Below, one piece after another: positions 59,428-64,000 of a DNA stretch of 64,000 nt. This DNA is from Pelagibacterium nitratireducens (GTDB lineage: Bacteria > Pseudomonadota > Alphaproteobacteria > Rhizobiales > Devosiaceae): contig NZ_CP146275.1 of the NCBI RefSeq assembly GCF_037044555.1, forward strand, positions 1,964,501 to 2,028,500. Reading direction: 5' to 3'. The translations under genes were made by a program, and so were the position numbers. Below the pieces are notes generated by a model. The model was not told where the DNA came from. It was given only the letters and a program-made list of their open reading frames with translations, and searched no databases. Numbering within the stretch: position 1 is the first letter of the stretch; each line of letters starts with the position of its first letter.

Positions 59428-59816
59428 CAAACGACGACATGACCATTGATGCGCGCTTGGCCGCGGCGATCGATCAGGCGCTCGAGTATTACGGCCTGTT
59501 TATCGCCGGGCTGGATGAAGGACTGGATCCTGAAGAAGAGGATTACAGCGGGCCGGACATGCGGCTCGACGGATTTGTAGAACAGGCATCGCTGGCCCGG
59601 CTCTACAGTCTCTATCTCGATCAGGCCGGCTGGGCCGCCGGCGCTGACCTGCGCGATGAATTCCGGCGGGCTCAGGGTGGCACAGTCGGCAAATTTTCCA
59701 GCGCGGAGTTTGCCTTTGGATACTACCGGATCGGCAACGAACGCTTTGATATCACCGCCATTGCCGAAGCCCTCCGAACCCTCAACGCAGCTCTGGACCG
59801 GCCCGGAACCGACTGA
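59424..59816 (+). CDS. Hypothetical protein, acidic
   Basis: A 130-residue protein rich in Asp/Glu (LDEGLDPEEEDYSGPDM) with helices before and after. Its ATG overlaps the SRAP stop by ATGA, so translation is coupled. No family recognised. Confidence 0.75.
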   Translation: MTNDDMTIDARLAAAIDQALEYYGLFIAGLDEGLDPEEEDYSGPDMRLDGFVEQASLARLYSLYLDQAGWAAGADLRDEFRRAQGGTVGKFSSAEFAFGYYRIGNERFDITAIAEALRTLNAALDRPGTD

Positions 59817-59992
59817 TGCGCGTTCCGTCCGTCGGCCCCGCAACAAAGGAGCGAGAGGCGCTGCTGTCCCACTACCGCAAGCGGCTGGCCGCGTTCGAAC
59901 GCATCCCGCCCGGTCGGCGCGAGGCTGAATGCGCTGACGAGGGCGAGGCGACCTGTCGGGTAATGATCGCCGAACTGGAGCGGAAGAAATGA
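59816..59992 (+). CDS. Tiny hypothetical protein
   Basis: A 58-residue frame whose ATG shares its A with the preceding stop (TGATG) and whose own stop overlaps the next start by ATGA. It is basic and helical (KEREALLSHYRKRLAAFERI). The precise nesting between two genes argues that it is real. Confidence 0.7.
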   Translation: MRVPSVGPATKEREALLSHYRKRLAAFERIPPGRREAECADEGEATCRVMIAELERKK

Positions 59993-60240
59993 ACATACCC
60001 ACACCGCCAGCCAAGCTGATCGTGGTCATGGCCTTCGAGGGCGATGGCGAGGGCGGCATGCGTCCGGCGTTCGAACCGCGCGAACATCAGAGCGAGCAGC
60101 GCGCCAAAATCGAGGCCGGATCGCTCATCAACACTTACCCTGCGGTGATAGCCTGGGCGCGCGAGGCGCGGCCCGACATCGGCGAATATGGCGCGCCCGA
60201 AGTGCTGTTCAGCTTCGGGCCGGTGCCAGATATGGATTAG
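59989..60240 (+). CDS. Small hypothetical protein
   Basis: An 83-residue protein starting by an ATGA overlap. The first strand LIVVMAFEGDGEG and the tail PEVLFSFGPVPDMD suggest a small alpha/beta fold. Last gene of the SOS-controlled plus-strand chain; function unknown. Confidence 0.7.
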   Translation: MNIPTPPAKLIVVMAFEGDGEGGMRPAFEPREHQSEQRAKIEAGSLINTYPAVIAWAREARPDIGEYGAPEVLFSFGPVPDMD

Positions 60241-60279
60241 AGCGAGTGAAGCGGCGCAACCTCTAATTTGCCCCGGTCC

Positions 60280-60582
60280 CTATTCCCGCCTGACGCGCCA
60301 TTCCTCAATCGCAATGCAAAACCGCCCCATGAAGACGTCCTGCAGGGCAGGAACGGTTTCTCCGTCAGGCGTGAACTCATAAGTGGCATCTGTATCGTCA
60401 GAGCCCCAGGTGCCGAGATACTCGCCATCCTTGGTCACAACGCTGCCATCCTCCAATAGATTAATTCGGTACTCCAATTCGAATCCCCCGCATTTGCGCT
60501 GACACGCTGGGGACACTATCACATGATAGAAGCTGATTGGATCGACCACAGATGGCCGCTGACGAGCCATCGGGAGAACCAA
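60280..60582 (-). CDS. Small hypothetical protein
   Basis: Up to 100 residues; the last 65 (LEYRINLLEDGSVVTKDGEY onward) look like a small strand-rich domain. The N-terminal start is unclear: alternatives are a GTG or a TTG about 20 to 35 residues in. No family recognised. Confidence 0.5.
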   Translation of the reverse strand: MVLPMARQRPSVVDPISFYHVIVSPACQRKCGGFELEYRINLLEDGSVVTKDGEYLGTWGSDDTDATYEFTPDGETVPALQDVFMGRFCIAIEEWRVRRE

Positions 60583-60584
60583 TC

Positions 60585-60800
60585 ATGCAAGATCTACAGG
60601 AACGCGTCATCACCTGCCCGGAATGTCTGGCCGACAACACTTTTGTCGCCGATTACGAGGTTGCGGACACACCGATCTATTGCTCGCGCTGCGGCGCCCT
60701 TACCGGCACTTGGGCCGACACAAGGATTGCTCTTGTACCTCGCGAAGCGCCAGGATCTGGGCAACATTTGGCGAATGCTAACCGCCATTCCACTTGCTGA
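60585..60800 (+). CDS. Small zinc-ribbon protein
   Basis: A 71-residue protein with two CxxC pairs, ITCPECLAD and IYCSRCGAL, forming a probable zinc ribbon. The ATG at 60585 has GGGAGA upstream. Its 3' end overlaps the converging coiled-coil gene by 23 bases. Confidence 0.65.
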   Translation: MQDLQERVITCPECLADNTFVADYEVADTPIYCSRCGALTGTWADTRIALVPREAPGSGQHLANANRHSTC

Positions 60801-61161
60801 CGATCACGTCCCAGGCCCAATAGATGAATGCCCCGATCGAGGCGCCGGCGATCCCCACCATGGAAAGCACCGTCATGCCGGTGATCTTCCAGCGCCTCAC
60901 CTCGTTGATTGTGGGCATGACGTCGGTCGAGAGCTTGCTGTCGAACCCGTCGAGCCGCTCGCGCACCTGCGCGTCGATGCCCGCGCTGATCTTTACATCA
61001 GTTTCGATCGCACCGACGCGTTCATAGAGAGCCTTTCGACTTTCGCTCGAAGCGACATTCTGCTCTCGTATCAGCCGCTCGATGGCCGAGAGATTAGCCT
61101 CGATCCCTTCCAGCCGTCCTTCGATGCGACCAATGTCGCGCTGTGTCGTGTCATCAGCCAT
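60778..61161 (-). CDS. Coiled-coil membrane protein of the lysis cassette
   Basis: A 127-residue protein: a long coiled coil (RIEGRLEGIEANLSAIERLI, about residues 10 to 85) and one C-terminal membrane helix (ITGMTVLSMVGIAGASIGAFIYWAW). This layout resembles DUF1515-type or spanin-like phage proteins that act late in lysis. Follows the holin-like gene on the same strand. Confidence 0.75.
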   Translation of the reverse strand: MADDTTQRDIGRIEGRLEGIEANLSAIERLIREQNVASSESRKALYERVGAIETDVKISAGIDAQVRERLDGFDSKLSTDVMPTINEVRRWKITGMTVLSMVGIAGASIGAFIYWAWDVIVSKWNGG

Positions 61162-61219
61162 AGAGCCCCGGCATGATCAGAATTGTCGATCGGGCGCACG
61201 AGGCGCGCGCCCGGCGAAA

Positions 61220-61495
61220 TCAGCGGTTGCGCGTTTCGATGGGACCCGAGTAGCCGGTACGCGCTCGCGCCTCAGCCTCTGTCAGCACGGGAATTGCCGG
61301 CTTCTTGTTGGGAACGAGCCAGATCAGCGCCGCACCAATGCCGTTGATGATCGTGGTTGCGGTCGTCTGATCGAGCCCCAGATCGAAGCCGGTATACACC
61401 TGCACGAAATTGACCACGCCCATAGTGAGCGCGATCCAGAACTTGGCCGCAGCGAGGGGGCCGAACATGGTCAGAAGGTTGAGCAGTTTGCCCAT
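61220..61495 (-). CDS. Holin-like small membrane protein
   Basis: A 91-residue protein with two hydrophobic segments (GPLAAAKFWIALTMGVVNFV and TTATTIINGIGAALIWLV) and a charged soluble tail, the shape of a class II holin. The ATG at 61495 has AGGAG upstream. It lies between the lysozyme and the coiled-coil gene, a usual lysis order. Assignment as holin is by layout. Confidence 0.7.
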   Translation of the reverse strand: MGKLLNLLTMFGPLAAAKFWIALTMGVVNFVQVYTGFDLGLDQTTATTIINGIGAALIWLVPNKKPAIPVLTEAEARARTGYSGPIETRNR

Positions 61496-61558
61496 GGTGG
61501 TTCTCCTACAAAAAGGCCGCCTCACAGGGCGGCGGGAAAGACAGGGGTTGTGGAAAGA

Positions 61559-62266
61559 TCATCGGCGGGTGAAAAGCCAACCGGCAAAGCCCGCTATGGC
61601 CGCCACGATGATTGCGATGACGCCCGCAGCATTTGGCTTGGGCGAGAGCGTTGGCACTACGACCGGCGCATCGGGCTGCGGTGCCTGGTCGACAGTAACA
61701 GGCGGGGTTTTGGCGAAGGCATTGCGCAGCTCGGTCGCAACTTTGATCCGCCTGGCGCTCGACCAGTCCGGTGTCATGTTGGCGCCAACCCGGGTGTATT
61801 CGATCATCGTGCCGGTGTTGGACCACTTGCCGTCAAAAAACAGGTCGCGTTCTCTTTCCCGGCGCCCTTCGATCTCGGGCGGCGTGACCCAGTTCATGAT
61901 GGCCCGCTTGGCTTCGTCCGTCTTTCCCTGTTTCCACAGTTTGACCCACGACGCCCTTTCGATAGCGCCGGTGTTCCAGTGGAAGGAAAGCGCCGCAGCG
62001 AACTGTGCCTTGGTCAGCTTATGGCCCGCGAAGGCCCGATAGACGCCAGCGGCATAGTTCTTGAGCGCCCACGCATAGACGTTCATGCAATGCTGGAGCG
62101 GCGCGGGGTTGCCGATATAGCGCTGGACGGTGTGGCCAGTGGCATTGGTCATGCCGACGCACCAGGTCAGGACGCCGACGCTGTCTTTGTATGTTTGACG
62201 GATCAGGGCTTCATGGGCCGCAACCTCAAGGGCCACGTCCGCGTCAACGGGTGGGTGTGGGGCCAT
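61559..62266 (-). CDS. Phage GH24 lysozyme with membrane anchor
   Basis: A 235-residue endolysin. The T4-lysozyme catalytic spacing Glu-x8-Asp-x5-Thr is met by Glu19, Asp28 and Thr34 in HEALIRQTYKDSVGVLT. After the about 170-residue enzyme there is a Pro-rich linker and a C-terminal membrane helix (AAGVIAIIVAAIAGFAGWLF), an uncommon placement. AGGAGG precedes the ATG at 62266. It cuts peptidoglycan at lysis. Confidence 0.9.
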   Translation of the reverse strand: MAPHPPVDADVALEVAAHEALIRQTYKDSVGVLTWCVGMTNATGHTVQRYIGNPAPLQHCMNVYAWALKNYAAGVYRAFAGHKLTKAQFAAALSFHWNTGAIERASWVKLWKQGKTDEAKRAIMNWVTPPEIEGRRERERDLFFDGKWSNTGTMIEYTRVGANMTPDWSSARRIKVATELRNAFAKTPPVTVDQAPQPDAPVVVPTLSPKPNAAGVIAIIVAAIAGFAGWLFTRR

Positions 62267-62365
62267 ACCGGCCTCCTGTAGGTTGGATTTGATGAAAGTT
62301 GAGTCGACCGTCCGCACCAACTAGCAACGGCCGCGCGGATACCCTGGCGCCTTGGGAGACGCACC

Positions 62366-62656
62366 ATGCGGTCAGTACTTTCGAATATCGGTCTCGTATT
62401 GGCGGCGGGCGCAATCGGCTTTGCAGGCGTCTATATGTTCAGCAGCGGCGAGCCGGTGTACGGCCAGTTCACGGCCATGTTATCTGCCGAGTGCGACATC
62501 AAGGGCAACGTTAGCATCGGGTCAGGCGAGAAAATCTTCCATGTGCCGGGTCAGCGCTATTACGCCGAGACCATAATTCGCCCCGAATATGGTGAGCGCT
62601 GGTTCTGCTCGGAGACGGAAGCGCGAGCTGCCGGTTGGCGTAAATCGGGTGTCTAG
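62366..62656 (+). CDS. Sunset-domain protein
   Basis: A 96-residue protein with an N-terminal membrane helix or signal peptide (IGLVLAAGAIGFAGVYMF) and a sunset domain: CDIKGNVSIGSGEKIFHVPG, ERWFCSETEARAAGWRKS. Such proteins are small, envelope-located and of unknown role. Opposite in direction to the lysis genes and so likely a cargo (moron) gene with its own promoter. Confidence 0.8.
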   Translation: MRSVLSNIGLVLAAGAIGFAGVYMFSSGEPVYGQFTAMLSAECDIKGNVSIGSGEKIFHVPGQRYYAETIIRPEYGERWFCSETEARAAGWRKSGV

Positions 62657-62658
62657 CT

Positions 62659-62820
62659 GTGGTCAAGGAAGCCGAGTTTTCCAGTTTCGGCGGCTCAATC
62701 GCAACGGAAGTTGAAAATGCTTTCCGAGACACAGTCGCGCCCTGAGTTTCGTGGATCGAGATTGGACTTGCGGCCCTCATTCCTGCCGCGCTGATCGTCA
62801 TTGCCGCGCACATGATCTGA
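62659..62820 (+). pseudogene. Possible small membrane protein split by an in-frame TGA
   Basis: From a GTG at 62659 the frame gives 28 residues, a TGA, then 24 residues with a membrane-like stretch (IEIGLAALIPAALIVIAA) before the final TGA at 62820, all in one register. It may be a broken small gene or chance. The next 210 bases to 63031 hold nothing identifiable. Confidence 0.3.
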
Positions 62821-63030
62821 GTGCGGCACTACCGATTAACCTCGGTGATGCAGCGCAACGATTTTGAATAGGAGCCGTTCAGGTCCGGGTGGCTTTGCAG
62901 TCGCTCCTCCCTGGCCGCTCGCCTCCTTCCCTCTACCCACAAGCGCCGAGGCGGGCGGCTTCGGTTTCCCGAAGGTGAGGCCGACTAAAGAAAGCACTAC
63001 GCTTATGGCGCACCGCAATAGGAGAGCGCC

Positions 63031-63222
63031 ATGAAGCCGGACACCCATGAATTTCCGCTCCGCATCGGCCTGGAGACCGCTGATGGCCTGCGGCGCTACC
63101 AGATCAAGCATGATCTGGAAACGATGGAGGACGCTGCCAAGGCGTGCCTGCGGGAGCATCTTTCAAACTATGGGTTCATCAAGTTAGAAGATCCGCCGTA
63201 TCTCCAAGACGCAGGGCAATGA
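63031..63222 (+). CDS. Tiny hypothetical prophage protein
   Basis: A 63-residue soluble protein (MKPDTHEFPLRIGLETADGL, helical middle). AGGAGAG lies 4 bases before the ATG. Converges with the tail gene. No family recognised. Confidence 0.65.
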   Translation: MKPDTHEFPLRIGLETADGLRRYQIKHDLETMEDAAKACLREHLSNYGFIKLEDPPYLQDAGQ

Positions 63223-63265
63223 TCCTTCGGCAGCTTCACGCTGCATATCCGACAGCGCCCATCGA

Positions 63266-64000
63266 TCAGCGGGCGTCGGTACCTGCACCGCCAGCGGGTT
63301 GTTTGACCGAAATCGTCGTTGTCGCACCGCCATTGCGGTCCGACCGATGCGATACGCTATCGGCCCGGTAGGTGCCGTCAATGCCGGGCCGCGCCCCGAT
63401 CAGCACCACGTCGCATTCGGCGCGGGCGCCGGGCGCCAGATCGAGGGTGATGGTTCCCCCGCCGGCCTCGCGTTCGCTTTCGCGTCCGCGCGCTTCGAGC
63501 GTGGCCTTAGCGTCGGACCGGGTCGCCTCGGCAAGCCGCAACACGTTGTCGCCGACGCCTTCGGTTCCCTCAAATTGGACGCGTTCGGTTTTGACTTCCC
63601 CGGCCTCCCGGTCGAAATAGCGCGTTTCGCCGGCTGCAAAGGTCCGGCGCGGATCGCGCGGTTTCAGGCTCCAGCCGATCAGATTGGCGCCATAGCGGGC
63701 CGTAATCACCGGCAAGGGCTGGCCGCTGGCCGAAAGGCCCTCTCCGCGCCGAGCCAACACCGCCCTGTCACCGCGCAGTTTGAAGGTGCCGCCAAACTGG
63801 CGAGCCAAGCGTTCCCCCAGGGACAGGAAGCTCTCGAACTCGGCCGACCAGTAGTCCCGCGCGATGCCCGCCAGGGCAGGATTGACGGTCACCGAAAACC
63901 CTGCTTCGGCCCCGGCCGCCTCGATGAACTCGCCAAGGGTGGCGTCGTCGAGATGAAAGCCCTGCACCGTTTTGGCGCCGCCGGCCGTATCGAAGCCCTT
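63266..64000 (-). CDS. Phage late control gene D protein (tail), cut by window edge
   Basis: About 244 residues of the C-terminal part, open to the right edge. The sequence GFHLDDATLGEFIEAAGAEAGF, SEYEFLSLGERLARQFGG-like and KPRDPRRTFAAGETRYFDRE, and the end WRAD-type GIDGTYRADSVSHRSDRNGG are those of the phage GpD/late-control family, a tail baseplate hub component homologous to gp27-type proteins of myophages. It shows that structural genes continue beyond the right edge. Confidence 0.85.
   Translation of the reverse strand, partial: KGFDTAGGAKTVQGFHLDDATLGEFIEAAGAEAGFSVTVNPALAGIARDYWSAEFESFLSLGERLARQFGGTFKLRGDRAVLARRGEGLSASGQPLPVITARYGANLIGWSLKPRDPRRTFAAGETRYFDREAGEVKTERVQFEGTEGVGDNVLRLAEATRSDAKATLEARGRESEREAGGGTITLDLAPGARAECDVVLIGARPGIDGTYRADSVSHRSDRNGGATTTISVKQPAGGAGTDAR

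Noticed and set aside
62836..63159. 107-codon minus-strand frame
   Set aside because: It overlaps the better supported 63-residue gene on the other strand, has no ribosome site and a composition typical of noise.

Overview
The window looks like a chromosome segment of an alphaproteobacterium of the order Hyphomicrobiales, most likely near Devosia or Pelagibacterium. This is inferred from the high GC of the core genes, the direct-repeat SOS operators (GAAC-N7-GAAC) that are characteristic of alphaproteobacteria, a Rhizobiales-type intergenic repeat, and conserved blocks such as rlpA-dacA-tmk-holB-metG-tatD and gyrA-coaD-ppi-queA-tgt. No ribosomal RNA is present, so the genus is inference.

Positions 1 to about 47,850 are core chromosome. 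In order: uvrA (cut by the left edge) and ssb, divergent from a region with two LexA boxes; an MMPL exporter with a small secreted protein; an AsnC regulator divergent from arginase (rocF) and ornithine aminotransferase (rocD); BrkB-like membrane protein, host-attachment protein and MFS carrier; gyrA, a LysE exporter, coaD, two cyclophilins, queA and tgt, pgi and map; a flagellar stator operon (motA-motB) with small envelope proteins; an EF-hand protein; tRNA-Lys; glmU-glmS; a nucleotidyltransferase ending in a repeat element; an orphan peptide-type binding protein; a DHA2 exporter; the rlpA-dacA-tmk-holB-metG-tatD-MBL operon; the 5-oxoprolinase operon pxpB-pxpC-pxpA; several small envelope proteins; and a LysR regulator divergent from an MFS exporter and an aldo/keto reductase.

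Positions about 47,850 to 55,900 look like an acquired island with visibly lower GC in its defence genes. It holds a subtilisin-like protease plus AAA+ ATPase pair of the IetAS type (plasmid stability and antiphage defence), a DUF2188 gene split by a complete IS66-family element with an 8-bp target duplication, a truncated copy of a prophage zinc-ribbon gene, and a DUF3800 protein. Its right edge coincides with what looks like the 3' half of a tRNA-Pro(CGG) gene followed by a perfect UUCG-loop hairpin, the usual scar of tRNA-targeted integration.

Positions about 55,940 to the right edge look like one end of a prophage: a D12-class adenine methylase, a LexA box driving a cassette with an SRAP (YedK/HMCES-like) abasic-site protein, a chain of tiny overlapping genes, a lysis cassette (GH24 lysozyme with membrane anchor, holin-like protein, coiled-coil membrane protein), a sunset-domain protein and a late control D (tail) gene running off the right edge. 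No integrase, CRISPR array or rRNA gene was found.

The most notable points are the IetAS pair with a shared palindromic operator, the SRAP gene whose essential Cys2 is preceded by an uninterrupted in-frame module, a tRNA-guanine transglycosylase that has lost all four zinc ligands, and a GyrA with non-canonical residues at all of the key quinolone positions.
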